DNA of 64,000 nt from Phymatolithon calcareum (GCA_977006965.1 OZ345372.1:806001-870000), one strand, 5' to 3'. Positions 21,120 to 31,159 are shown, counted from the stretch's first letter. A program made the numbers and translations. The notes: generated by a model not told the origin, from the sequence alone.

Positions 21120-22963
21120 ATTGTTCCAGGACTTGTCGAAGAAGCCCGACTCCTCAAAGTAAAAGTTTCCGGATGTTTGGCTCGGCGAATCCCCACGTCT
21201 TACGTTCATCATTCTGTACAAAAGGCGGAGACCAGCAGCTACAACGAAACCGAACAAACAGAAAATATAGGAGGAAAGCCTCTCGTCAATGCTCTTTTTA
21301 CCCCCCGGACTGTCAGTAAAGCCATGTGTGGTACATTTTCAGCTCTTTGTTTCCCCTCTTCGGCCATCCTGTTCAGCCAGCCTGCTCGTTGATTAATCAG
21401 CAGCGAACGAACGCAAGCTTGAAAAGCGTGTCTGCATTTCGGAGGTACTAGCTCCTCTGTTGCCGACCCTCCCGCGTCTACAACGTCCACTGCATCTAGC
21501 CCAGTACCAAATTCATTTGAAGCACGCACCAAGTCAGGAAGGAAGATACTTGGATTCAGTTTTCAAATTTTTTGCTTTATCATTTCGAATTTCAGTCTGA
21601 CGAATCTACGGGCAAGGCTTCCTCAAGTACTGATTAGCTTATACTAGCTCAGGTTCCTTGTTTGGTCTTCTATTCGATATCGATTTCGAGTGCTCGGAGA
21701 CGGACATTCGGCGTCCGGGACAAGTGATTTGTTGGTTGTAACAATGGAATTTAAAACTCTTCCGCCTGGCGATGTGGGAGCACTTACTGCGAGAGTGCAG
21801 CCCTCTTCTTAATCTCCTTCTGCTGTTTGAACGCCTCAACTTCGGCTTGAGCAGCTACATTACGATCTCTTAGGTCATGTAACCTGCCTTCATTGACTTT
21901 CATTTTCTTGACGACATTTTGCTAAAGCTTGTCTGTTTTGCTGAGATTCCAAAGTTTTTATACTTGATTGAATGTTAAGCGGTTCCTAAGGCCTCAGGTT
22001 AACTCTGCAATTTTCTCCTGTGGCAAAAACTGGCCCAAGTCGTCGCACGGATCGTGGAACCACCGCGTTTGCTCCGGGAGGAATCGAATTGTAGTTCGAG
22101 CGGCAGGCAGAGAAGAAGAAATGCTTTCCTAATTACCTAGCAGAAATAACGCCCTGCCGTCATCTAAGTAGAAGATAATTCAGCAATAAGTCACTGCCTT
22201 GCGAGCCCCATCAGCGGGGAGAAAGCAGTTTACATACACACATGGCTCACGTCGTCGAGCTGCATATCGCATCGCCTGCTGATTTCTGCGACTGCACTGA
22301 GAGAAAATTTCTCGCCGTCAATGTAAAAAGCACCGCGTCCATCTGAATCGAACACGCGACGTACCTTCTACCCATACTTTCACAGAGGCTTCCCGCTCAC
22401 CATGCCGCAAAACAGCCGAGATCGCCTCCCCGACCGAGTAATCTAAGCTTACCGTCAAAGACGATGCACACAGTGTTGACGATCCAGGACTTGTCTGTAC
22501 TGTTGGGCCTGATAATGAGATTGAGACGGGGACCAATTACAGCAACAGTGTTGGAAAACGACAATAATTTTTCATCTCGATACGGACAAGGTTGCCCTTC
22601 ACGTATCCATTCATGCTATAATTGTTCGTCATTTTCATGACGGACTGGAGATATGTGCGCTGTGAGCCGGCATTCTGCTTCGGTGATGTAGGAAAGATTG
22701 CGATTTTATCCGTTCATCACCGCGACTGGAAATGACGCGGCTAGGCCGTGTCATTTGCGCATGAATAAGCGAACATGATCGAGCGCTTCATACTGTTGGA
22801 CTCTTAGGGTCGGCAAGTTAGTCGATACTCGGTCTCGCCAATTGTGGCTTGCTTGAGATGCGATCCTTTACTCGCTGCTATAAGCGGTGCTTTTTTTGCT
22901 ATCGGATTCTCCAACCTACTGGGTGGGGGTTGCATATCACACCCCACGAATACCGACAATATC
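21120..22963. other. Intergenic, no recognisable gene
   Basis: On the minus strand a 39-codon frame ending near 21807 reads like a charged coiled coil (RLHDLRDRNVAAQAEVEAF) and could be an exon or a relic. I cannot assign it. Confidence 0.35.
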
Positions 22964-22985
22964 CTATCACTGTTGACAGTGATAG
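22964..22985. repeat. Perfect 10-bp inverted repeat, 2-nt loop
   Basis: CTATCACTGT and ACAGTGATAG flank TG, about 50 bp upstream of the gypsy 5' LTR. Confidence 0.75.
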
Positions 22986-23037
22986 TATAGCAGGTCTAGC
23001 GCCTACCGCGATACGCACGTGCGAGTCAGTGACGCAA

Positions 23038-23285
23038 TGTAACAGAGTGAGATCTGTTACGCGTACAGTTCCTATTAAGAGTACCATAGAATTACGTGTC
23101 CGTCCCGATTAGATGGACTGACGGACTTCTGTGAATTCTAGCGTTCCTAGACTACTACATAATAGATAAAAGGCTGGCAACTGCTCGTAGTGGGGGACAA
23201 GCAAAGCGCAAGAGAAGATATTCGCCAACCTGGAATCGTGAATACAGTTTTACTTTTGAGGACAATTATTCGCGCCTTTGTTGCA
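23038..23285 (+). repeat. 5' LTR of the gypsy element
   Basis: 248 bp, bounded by TGTAACA and TGTTGCA (one substitution from TGTTACA). It is clearly similar to the 221-bp 3' LTR but carries small indels, so the element is not recent. Confidence 0.9.
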
Positions 23286-24255
23286 TTTGGTAGCACAGGA
23301 GAATCTCCATCAAACGGATGAGCAATCCAAGATATTGGTAGGGACATTAAGCAATATGTTCAGCAGCGTGGTACAGAAAGGATCCAAGAAGCTGGGACAC
23401 GGTCCTCAGTCTACGTGAATTTGAGTACAACGCATCCTGGAACACAAGCACAGGTTTGTCACCTTTCGAAGTTGACATCGGGCGTATTCCACACACGGCT
23501 ACCACAAAAAGTCTTGATCTATGCAGAACCACGTTTCAGTCTGCCTCTGACTACGCAGACCGATTGGATAACGCAAAACGGCAATGAACAGTTCAAAACA
23601 AAAGAAGAGTTTATTACCTTTCGCGCGCCCAGCGTTGTAGAACCTCGCGAAGGTCCACGTGCTGATCAAGAATGTCGTCACGCACTAGTTAGTCGCGGTG
23701 ATCCGTTATGACCGCTGGTTTCCCAAAACGGGGACCGGGCATGGCGCGACGCCTACATCGACCACTTCTCTCCGTGCGCTCTCGAAGGAGCACTGAGCCG
23801 ACCAAAACTTGTTGATATTCCTTCCGACTGCCTTCCGACACAATGTTGTGCTCGGGTGCTGTCGCATTTATGCTATTCCGAATCTGGTCATCGGCGCTGG
23901 AGTATAAAGCGGCGCTTATGCAGAGCCAGTTGGACTGTCTCCGAATTTGCTGTCTTGTTATGAGAAACAGGCGGCAGTGTGGGAGATGGAGCCATCTGAG
24001 ACCCGTTGTTTCTTGTCTTCTCGACAGTGATTGTCCCAGACCTCGAATTTGCGACATTGGAGAGAATCAGGAAAATAGCACGGGATAATCTTGCACTCGC
24101 GAGAGCCAAACGAAAGTACTACGTTGACTTGAAACGACACTATGTATCATTCAAAAAGGGTGATCTGATCATGCTATGATCAGAAAGTCTTAGTGTATTC
24201 AATAGATCCGATATACCAAAAAAGTGGAGACCAAAATTCCTTGGACCGTTTTCTG
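23286..24255 (+). pseudogene. Ty3/gypsy integrase C-terminal remnant
   Basis: Directly after the primer-site region, broken frames read STGESPSNG (cf. the integrase HPQTDGQ motif), then REFEYNASWNTSTGLSPFEV and DIGRIP. This matches the gypsy block in which an EFAYNxSxxxSTGxxPFE sequence precedes GRxP. Later come ALARAKRKYYVDLKRHYVSF with KKGD, and WRPKFLGPFSV at about 24236, the GPFxV end of the integrase C-domain. Stops and frame changes interrupt the reading many times. Confidence 0.8.
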
Positions 24256-24634
24256 TCCTTCTTCTTGTCTGTTGCCTGTTTTTGAAGTTGTTCTAGAACA
24301 ACCCCATATACTTGTGGCTACAGTAGACTTAACAGATACGCGTGGTACTTGATATCACAACAGCTCTAAGCTGCACAAAGTGCAGACCTTCGGGAAGCTT
24401 AACATCAATATCTCTACGCAGCCAATCTTCACCCGCCGTCCTTCAAAGGAATGACTGTAGCGCCCGCTGTTATGTCGCTGTCCCAAGGCGGTCTCTTTTT
24501 CCTCTCGCGACTGTACGCTGCACAACTTGGATCGCGATAGTCATGCTGCTCGTGGTAGGTGATCTGTTGGGCCATACTTGCACGTGTCTCTCGTGTGTCT
24601 ATGCGCTGCATCGCTGTCTTTTGCGTAGGTTGTA

Positions 24635-24642
24635 GTATATAA
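24635..24642 (-). promoter_or_regulatory. TATA box of the outer LTR-like copy
   Basis: On the minus strand this reads TTATATAC followed by TACAACC, identical to the other two copies. Confidence 0.55.
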
Positions 24643-25077
24643 GCAAGTTAGTTCCTTCCTCTGCGTAAAGGAAGGTGGGGCAGTTCTGGATTTCGGCTCG
24701 AATGCTCGGCTCGTAGCACGCTCAACGTCGCCTGTACGGCCCTTCGACCACGCGGAGTCAGAGCTCTTCTCAACCTTTTTGTACGCAACCGTCGTCATGC
24801 AAGCCAGCACGGAGACAACTGCGCTCAAGTTCCCTTTTCCCTTTTTCGTGCGTCTGTACCAAGGTTGACGGCCAAGCCATGGTCGCCGCCTGAAGACGAC
24901 GTCGTCCCGGCCCGTCTTTTCCTTCTTCCCTTCTTTGTTCGTCTTATCGTAAGAGGCGCAGTGTCGTCCGTTCGGCTATCACCAAGCTCATCTTTCCCCA
25001 TTCGTGAAGGCTCGCTGTAGCGCCAGGCTCCAAAGAACCCGACGCCACATGGGAGAGAAAAGCCCAGGAGAGGAGAG

Positions 25078-25845
25078 GGAGACCCACGGGTGGAATTCCG
25101 ACCCTTGCGCTATCTACTCTGAAAGACCCTCTCCTGCAGACCAATACTCTGGCTGCTGTAAAAATTGCCCTCTCGCCCAAGGCAAGAAGGGCTGTCACGC
25201 ACTCCGGATCGATCGGAAGTCGGATTGTCTTCGCACGCCTCCGCGGGCGGCCGTTCAACCTATCCGACGACCTGGGAAATACCCTCCATTTCAAGTATCT
25301 TGGAGTAATGCAATCGGCAGACGGAGACCCTCTCGTTCCTGTCAACCACCGCGTCGAAATCGCTTGGTCTCGCTATCGAGAACTCAAACGGGTTCTGACG
25401 AGCGGAAAATTGCCCACAGGTCTACGACTTCGTCTTTTTGGTTCTTCTGTTCTATCCACGCTCTTATATGGCTGCGAATCATGGAAATTGACGGAAAAAG
25501 TGCTGAAGAAACTCAAGTCAACAAGTGCCAAGATGCTCTCGAGAATCTCGAAAAGGCCAATTGCCGATGAGGCCAGGACACCCACCATAGACGTGATAAT
25601 GCGAGCCAGAGACCTTCGTTGGAACTGGCTTGGTCACATTCTTAGAATGGACGAGCGCCGCCTGGTACGCCAGGTGCTGATTCAATGCGTCAGACCAACA
25701 CCTGAATCAATCTTTGGTGACCTACCCAGCCTAGACGTCCAAACCGCAGTCCAGCTCGCTAACAATAGAATAGAGTGGAAAAAACTCAGACCCTCGAATC
25801 GCTGCTAGACCCATTAGGGGAAAAGGCAAAATGAATGAATGAATG
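25078..25845 (+). mobile_element. 5'-truncated non-LTR retrotransposon (LINE) with AATG tail
   Basis: The insertion is flanked by the 12-bp duplication AGGAGAGGAGAG (25066-25077 and 25846-25857). The uninterrupted site is visible in the outer copy near 26975-27000. The insert holds the C-terminal part of a reverse transcriptase and ends CAAAATGAATGAATGAATG, a short 3' tetranucleotide repeat as in RTE-like and some other LINE clades. 5' truncation, a variable-length target duplication and the repeated 3' end are standard marks of target-primed reverse transcription. Confidence 0.9.
25085..25808 (+). pseudogene. LINE reverse-transcriptase C-terminal domain (truncated ORF)
   Basis: One frame is open to TAG at 25806-25808. 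It includes LGNTLHFKYLGVMQSADGDP, then RVEIAWSRYRELKRVL, LLYGCESWKLTEK, KMLSRISKRPIAD, LRWNWLGHILRMDERRLVRQ. The YLGxxx, LLYGxExW and LRWxGHxxRM blocks are the thumb and post-polymerase motifs of non-LTR reverse transcriptases. The palm with the catalytic YxDD box and the endonuclease are missing because the copy is 5'-truncated. Confidence 0.85.
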
Positions 25846-26510
25846 AGGAGAGGAGAGAGAAGAAAAGAGCGGGAGAGACAAGACAAAAGAGGAGGAAAGA
25901 AAGACAAGCAAACAAAACCTCCAGGACAAACAGACAGAGTAAGCGTGTAGATCAGCATCGGAGCACTCCATGGCTTTGCGGGAACACAAGCGGGCGTAGT
26001 GATCAGACACGGGCGCGAGGCTGCGCCGTACTGGGCTTCGGAAGCTCAACGAGCGCGCAACACAATCGTCCAGGTGTTGAGGATAAGCGCGGTAGCCTTG
26101 CGGGAACTCCAGCGGTCGAGCGGAACGAACACGAGCGCGAGCCTTCGCGAATGGGGAAAGATGAGCTTGGTGATAGCCGAACGGACGACACTGCGCCTGT
26201 TACGACAAGATGAACAAAAGAAGGGAAGAAAGAAAAGACGGGCCGGGACGACGTCGTCTTCAAGCGGCGACCATGGCCTGGCCGTCAACCTTGGTACAGA
26301 CGCACGAAAAAGGGAAAAGGGAACTTGAGCGCAGTTGTCTCCGTGCTGGCTTGCATGACGACGGTTGCGTACAAGAAGGTTGAGAAGAGCTCTGACTCCG
26401 CGTGGTCGAAGGGCCGTACAGGCGACGTTGAGCGTGCTACGAGCCGAGCATTCGAGCCGAAATCCAGAACTCCCCCACCTTCCTTTACGCAGAGGAAGGA
26501 ACTAACTTGC

Positions 26511-26518
26511 TTATATAC
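26511..26518 (+). promoter_or_regulatory. TATA box of the inner LTR-like copy
   Basis: TTATATAC followed by TACAACC, conserved in all family copies in this window. It lies about 187 bp before the 3' end of the element, which would leave a short R-U5. Confidence 0.55.
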
Positions 26519-27046
26519 TACAACCTACGCAAAAGACAGCGATGCAGCGCATAGACACACGAGAGACACGTGCAAGTATGGCCCAACAGATCACCTACCA
26601 CGAGCAGCATGACTATCGCGATCCAAGTTGTGCAGCGTACAGTCGCGAGAGGAAAAAGAGACCGCCTTGGGACAGCGACATAACAGCGGGCGCTACACTC
26701 GCGCTCGTGTTCGTTCCGCTCGACCGCTGGAGTTCCCGCAAGGCTACCGCGCTTATCCTCAACACCTGGACGATTGTGTTGCGCTCATTGAGCTTCCGAA
26801 GCCCAGTACGGCGCAGCCTCGCGCCCGTGTCTGATCACTACGCCCGCTTGTGTTCCCGCAAAGCCATGGAGTGCTCCGATGCTGATCTACACGCTTACTC
26901 TGTCTGTTTGTCCTGGAGGTTTTGTTTGCTTGTCTTTCTTTCCTCCTCTTTTGTCTTGTCTCTCCCGCTCTTTTCTTCTCTCTCCTCTCCTGGGCTTTTC
27001 TCTCCCATGTGGCGTCGGGTTCTTTGGAGCCTGGCGCTACAATGAC

Positions 27047-27633
27047 CTGGGTTGGAAACCATTTATGTTTTCTGTCCTTGATGTACTAGGATAAATTGGG
27101 CAGAACACACTGTCCCATGTGAGGTAATTAGAATCTTTCATGCGAAGCGCAGTCAAAGTTCCTTCCAACGGAGAGTCCTTTCTCATACTTGACATGAGCA
27201 AAATTGGTTTCTGTCCTTCTGAGATTGCATGTTCTTTTCCCATCGACTCCAACTGAGAGAACATTGTATTGAACTCGTCGATATACTTGTTCATTGGTGT
27301 CTTCTTGTTATAACGTTTGGAAAACACAGCAGACAACAGTGCCAAACGGCTCGCTGTCCTTTTTGACGCATACCGTTGGGTGAGAATGTCCATCATCTTG
27401 AGCGGATCGCCAAGCGCAGATTGGCATATCGCGAAAAGGATCGTCACCAATCGCATCCACGGTGATCAAGCAAGCTTTTTCCTTGCTGTTTTCATCAGCA
27501 GTTCTCTTGGTCAACATTTCCACAAACCTTTCCACTTGAGCGTCTGCTCAACGCGAAGGTTCCAAACATTGAAGTCGTCCTTGGTAAGACCCTTGAATAT
27601 CTTAATATTCACCGTTATATCGTCCTTCGACAT
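27047..27633 (-). pseudogene. Ty1/copia gag (UBN2-type) remnant
   Basis: It starts at the ATG at 27633 (MSKDDITVNIKIFKGLTKDD, then FNVWNLRVEQTLKW). After frame shifts it continues DPLKMMDILTQRYASKRTAS, RLALLSAVFSKRY and MNKYIDEFNTMFSQLESMG. This is the gag order of copia elements (UBN2 domain): W-x-x-R, A-x-x-x-W-x-x-L, and ALYxxKYxxxMxVxEYIxxF-like blocks. The frame is interrupted near 27440-27540 and then by the ATGAC insertion of the LTR-like element at 27046. About 190 bp of its continuation lie left of 24451. No copia LTR could be identified. Confidence 0.75.
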
Positions 27634-28079
27634 ATTGGAGGACAACGGCTGTCTTAGCTTAAACCTTAGCTGAAGAAAACTCTTGCATCGACCTTTTGGT
27701 CTGGACCCATAACCCGATGAGACCTCTTACTTGGGGTCCAACATCGCACTTTTGTGTCTTGGCTTGATTTACTTTGAAATTTGGTTGAGCTCTCTCTGAT
27801 GCGATCAGGATCGCGTCGTATAAGGGCGAGAGCGATCGATTGCACACCCTACAAAAAAGGGGGCACTAACTGACACTAGACTAATAGTACGTTGAGTGTT
27901 AGTCGGTGTCTGTGATGAATCCGTTGGATCCTCTTGGAAGAGTCGGTCACCATACTGTGTTGACAGTGTCGGTGGATAGATCGCAAGGAGTCGTTATAGA
28001 GCTCCGGTCTAGACACGCTGATAACGTCGTTCAATACACCACTGCGTCATTGCGCGTCTACACCGTGTCTAACCTCATC

Positions 28080-28261
28080 ATATTGCGCTACCGCCGTCAA
28101 TGAAGCGCGGGCATGATGTCTTTTACGTATCGAAGCTGAAGACGTACATCAGAAAAGAAGGCGAGGAAGGTCCTCTGGATGTTGTAATCGACACAGATGG
28201 GACTGTTGGGCAGTCGATGGAGAAAATCTTGGGCAATAAAAAGGAAGGGAGACGAGTTTAG
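28080..28261 (+). pseudogene. Gypsy integrase C-terminus / chromodomain-like remnant
   Basis: The frame reads HIALPPSMKRGHDVFYVSKLK, then TYIRKEGEEGP, DVVIDTDGTV and MEKILGNKKEGRRV. This resumes the gypsy pattern LPxxxxxxHxVFHVSxLKxY followed by the VExILxxR start of a chromodomain. It is the continuation of the reading lost at 24255, which shows that the intervening 3.8 kb is inserted. Confidence 0.8.
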
Positions 28262-28395
28262 TGCCTGACATTGTTCCATGGAGACCCGGACACCTAGGCG
28301 ATATGGATCCCAAGAAAAGACCTTACTAATTGTCTGGATTTGATCAATGAGTGTAAAGCTTCGACGAGGACGTCGAACGCCAAGAAAGGGGAAAA

Positions 28396-28616
28396 TGTAA
28401 CAGAGTGAGATCTGTTACGGGTGCAATTCGTATTAACGGTCGCATGGAATTAAGTGCCTGTTCCGATTAGACGGACTGACGGACTTCTGTGAATTCTAGC
28501 GTACCTAGACTAGTATATAAATGTTCTCGGAGTGGGGGAAAAGCAAAGCGCACGAGAAGGTATGTGCCATCCTGGAATTGTTACTTTTGAGGACAGTTAC
28601 TCGCGCCTTTGTTACA
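28396..28616 (+). repeat. 3' LTR of the gypsy element
   Basis: 221 bp, TGTAACA to TGTTACA (perfect 7-bp inverted ends), preceded by a purine tract. Confidence 0.9.
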
Positions 28617-29204
28617 CCCAACTTGGCGAGCTCTTGGTGACATCCATCCTGTGAGTACTTCGACTGTCCGGTCTGTCCGTTATTACAATCTGACACTTTC
28701 GGGTGGCCTCCCGACGTGGTATCTCTATACGATCCCCCCTAAGTCGTGTGCTGCCAGTGTTCTTTCTTAGCCTTCTTGTTTCGCCATTGACCCAGCTCAC
28801 ATTTGCAAGCCACTGTCTTGGTCGACAACAAGAGACAGATACATTGCGATTTCAGATTGCCAGTGAGATGGCACAGTAAAAAGTTGTATGATTGCGGCCA
28901 ATAGTCGAAGCGTTGAGACAGAACGCAGCGCGGGTTCTTGCTGATAAATCTTTCGCGGTCGGCAGCAGCGAGGAGGCGAAGATGGCGTTGCACGATGTCT
29001 GCGAGCATAAAGTTCAATGCTTAGGCGTAGTGCGGCGTTCAAAATGGGGCCGAACATCAAAAGGAATAATGGTGGACTATGATCAGATTATATCGCGAAA
29101 TGCAACGGACGCCCTCAACGCTAATGAGTACTGTACTGTATGATTGGGCATAGGAATATCATAATCATGCACGTTCACGCATCCACTGTGCACGCTCACG
29201 CGTG
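28617..29204. other. Intergenic, no recognisable gene
   Basis: A minus-strand frame (29008-28739) is open and reads like protein in places (LADIVQRHLRLLAAADRER), but no family is recognised. Confidence 0.35.
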
Positions 29205-29274
29205 AACTCCGCACAACCGTGAAACGCGTTGTGGAAGCGCGCATCTACAGTGCGTTTCGCGGTTGTGCAGAGTT
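29205..29274. repeat. Inverted repeat, 23-bp arms, 24-nt loop
   Basis: Arms 29205-29227 and 29252-29274 pair with one mismatch and one G-T. The arms contain CCGCACAACCGTGAAACGC. Confidence 0.8.
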
Positions 29275-29388
29275 TTTAGTAACAACTTTCGAATGGGCAA
29301 ACGTTGTTGCACATTCCATCCGGGCTCGTAGCATATTGCTCCTAGGAGAACATATAGCGCGTTCTCCTATTGGTCAAAAGTCCACTTG

Positions 29389-29456
29389 ATCCTTTTGTTG
29401 AAAGATTTCTAAGCATCTGTTGCAACAGATGCTTAGAAATCTTTCAACAAAAGGAT
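29389..29456. repeat. Perfect 68-bp palindrome
   Basis: Every base from 29389 to 29456 pairs about the axis between 29422 and 29423 (TTGCAA), with no spacer. It lies 387 bp before the PRPP synthetase start codon. Confidence 0.93.
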
Positions 29457-29842
29457 GACATTATCGTAAAACATTTTTATAAATTTGCCACAATTCTACC
29501 AATTTTTACCCAAAGCACAGTTTCATGTATACACACATGATCAGCCAAATTTATCATACATCTTTCGTCAGACCATAAAAGAGAAGCAATTTTTCTCCGC
29601 GAAACACCTGCCCAATCACATGTGTGTATCTCAACATTAGATCACTTACCGGTGTAGATGCTCTCACGATTGCTAATCCGAGCGGTGCTGATGCTCCCAA
29701 ACCAGGTGCAGCCGTAGGAAGTGAAAAGAGCACAATGACGAATCCGTCGACCTAGTTGCGTGTCTGAGGATCAGCCTTCATCTCTTTCTGCCCTTTTAGT
29801 AGAGTTTCCATTCTCGCACGAAACTTCCAGACACTGGCAACC

Positions 29843-31159
29843 ATGTCCGCCCCGGCCATCCTACGCGCACCACGCGCTTGCTTCCTGTCGCCGTGTACTG
29901 GATCGCGCTTCCTTGTGTCGCCCTCATCGCCTGCATTATGCACACCACGTCACAGGAAGCCGGTCCTACGAGTGCCTCGTGCAGTCATCTCGAACCCTGA
30001 CAAGAAGCCCCCACCCACCCCAGCAGCCAAACCTAAACCCCCAGCGCAGGGTCCACCCACATCCGTATCAACACCGTCTACTGGAGAAACCGGCACAGCC
30101 CCCGTGGTAAAAGCTCAACCCAAAAGAGATGCAGTAGTGTCGCAATCGCCAGGATTGTCGTTCATGCGCCCCAGCCCGGACACGTCCGACGACCGGCCAA
30201 AGGGCAGCACGAATTTCGGCAGTCATCGCATGCGCATATTCTCAGGTTCGTCCAACCCGGAGCTGGCCGAGGCGATCGCGCGATACGTCGGCAAGTCACG
30301 TTCGTCGGCCATCTTCCGGAAGCGATTCTCAGACGGCGAGACGTACGTGCGCGTCGATGAGTCTGTGCGAGGTTGCAATGTGTTTCTAGTGCAGCCGACG
30401 TCGGCGCCGACTAATGACCATTTCATCGAGCTGCTGTTGATGATCGATGCATGCCGTCGTGCGTCCGCGCACCAGGTGACGGCCGTCATCCCCTACTACG
30501 GCTACTCGCGTGCGGACCGTCTGATCGACCCTAGCGGGAAACGGCGCGAGGCATTGACGTCGAAACTAGTAGCCAACATGCTGTCGAAGGCTGGGACAGA
30601 TCGTGTCGTTCTGGTCGATATCCACTCACCGCAGACGTGTGGTTTCTTTGATATTCCGGTCGATCACGTGTACGCCATGCAGGTGTTGGTGGACTATCTT
30701 AATGCAAAGCGGCTGGACGACTTTGTGGTAGTGGCACCGGATGCCGGCGGTGTCGGACGTGCGCGTGTGTTTGCAAAGGGTGTGAACGATGCACCGCTTG
30801 CGTTCATCGATAAGCGACGGGATGGACACAACGTTGCTAAGGTGCTGCATCTTATTGGTGACGTGAAGGGGAAGACTGCGGTGCTGGTTGATGATATGAT
30901 TGACACTGCTGGGACGATAACCGAAGCCGCAAAAATGCTGCGCAAGTGTGGGGCTAGACAGGTTTTCGCGCTGGCGACTCATTCCATCTTTTCAGGGCCG
31001 GCGGTGGAGCGTTTGTCGAGCGGTGTTTTTGAGGAGGTCATTGTGACGGATACTATTTGTCTGCCGGAGGAGAAGAAGTTTAAGCAGCTGAGGATTTTGT
31101 CGGTTGCGCATTTGCTGGGCGAGCAGATTTGGCGAGTGCATGAGCAGACTAGCCGGTAA
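29843..31159 (+). CDS. PRPS: Ribose-phosphate pyrophosphokinase, organelle-targeted
   Basis: 438 aa, single exon. The enzyme makes PRPP from ribose-5-phosphate and ATP for nucleotide, His and Trp synthesis. Residues about 131-438 match class I PRPS: RIFSGSSNPELAEAIA, KRFSDGETYVRVDESVRG, AVIPYYGYSRADR (flexible-loop region), VDIHSPQTCGFFDIPVDH and the PRPP-binding loop AVLVDDMIDTAGT. The ARADRK-type motif and HSPQ are of the plant/cyanobacterial style. The first 130 residues are Pro/Ser/Arg-rich without acidic clusters, much longer than a bare transit peptide, and contain a KKPPPTPAAKPKPPA low-complexity stretch. Plastid location is inferred from this. Confidence 0.95.
   Translation: MSAPAILRAPRACFLSPCTGSRFLVSPSSPALCTPRHRKPVLRVPRAVISNPDKKPPPTPAAKPKPPAQGPPTSVSTPSTGETGTAPVVKAQPKRDAVVSQSPGLSFMRPSPDTSDDRPKGSTNFGSHRMRIFSGSSNPELAEAIARYVGKSRSSAIFRKRFSDGETYVRVDESVRGCNVFLVQPTSAPTNDHFIELLLMIDACRRASAHQVTAVIPYYGYSRADRLIDPSGKRREALTSKLVANMLSKAGTDRVVLVDIHSPQTCGFFDIPVDHVYAMQVLVDYLNAKRLDDFVVVAPDAGGVGRARVFAKGVNDAPLAFIDKRRDGHNVAKVLHLIGDVKGKTAVLVDDMIDTAGTITEAAKMLRKCGARQVFALATHSIFSGPAVERLSSGVFEEVIVTDTICLPEEKKFKQLRILSVAHLLGEQIWRVHEQTSR

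Larger units (their letters stand above)
25016..26697 (+). mobile_element. Inner solo-LTR-like element inserted in inverse orientation into the outer copy
   Basis: It starts TGTAGCGCCAGG and ends GCGGGCGCTACA. It is flanked by CTCGC at 25011-25015 and 26698-26702, a duplication of a site that is single in this inner copy itself (around 26136), so the empty site is known. It is 1682 bp long including a 780-bp LINE insertion, so the element is 902 bp. Identity to the outer copy is very high by eye, with only scattered substitutions. Confidence 0.86.
24456..27041 (-). mobile_element. Outer solo-LTR-like element, interrupted by an inverted copy of itself
   Basis: The ends are TGTAGCGCC at 24456 and GGCGCTACA at 27041, flanked by the identical 5-bp duplication ATGAC (24451-24455 and 27042-27046). 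Removing the inner insertion 25016-26697 and one CTCGC duplication leaves 899 bp, nearly equal to the 902-bp inner copy without its LINE. TG...CA ends, 5-bp duplications, a conserved TATA box and no coding capacity fit a solo LTR best. A non-autonomous DNA transposon is the alternative. By the TATA direction the element lies on the minus strand. It sits inside copia gag sequence. Confidence 0.85.
23038..28616 (+). mobile_element. Ty3/gypsy LTR retrotransposon, internally deleted and interrupted
   Basis: LTRs at 23038-23285 and 28396-28616 both begin TGTAACAGAGTGAG and end CGCCTTTGTTGCA or CGCCTTTGTTACA. Flanks are CGCAA (23033-23037) and CCCAA (28617-28621), a 5-bp target duplication with one change. 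The sequence after the 5' LTR (TTTGGTAGCACAGG) is a plausible primer-binding site. AAGAAAGGGGAAAA directly before the 3' LTR is a typical polypurine tract. Of the internal region only the end of integrase survives, so gag, protease, reverse transcriptase, RNase H and the integrase core are deleted. The segment from about 24256 to 28079 is foreign, as it contains copia gag and the nested LTR/LINE insertions. Confidence 0.88.

Noticed and set aside
24541-24828. 95-codon ORF repeated at 26325-26612 as a conserved gene
   Set aside because: It lies within the LTR-like repeat, spans its TATA box and owes its conservation to the recent duplication of the element.
24456-27041. Foldback or Mutator-like DNA transposon with long terminal inverted repeats
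   Set aside because: The block order is A-B-A'-B', not A-B-B'-A'. Only 9 bp are inverted at the true ends, and the two 5-bp duplications explain the structure as a self-insertion.
27647-28079. Copia 5' LTR
   Set aside because: A TGTTGGACC start and possible primer site were considered, but no matching repeat exists on the other side of the copia fragment.
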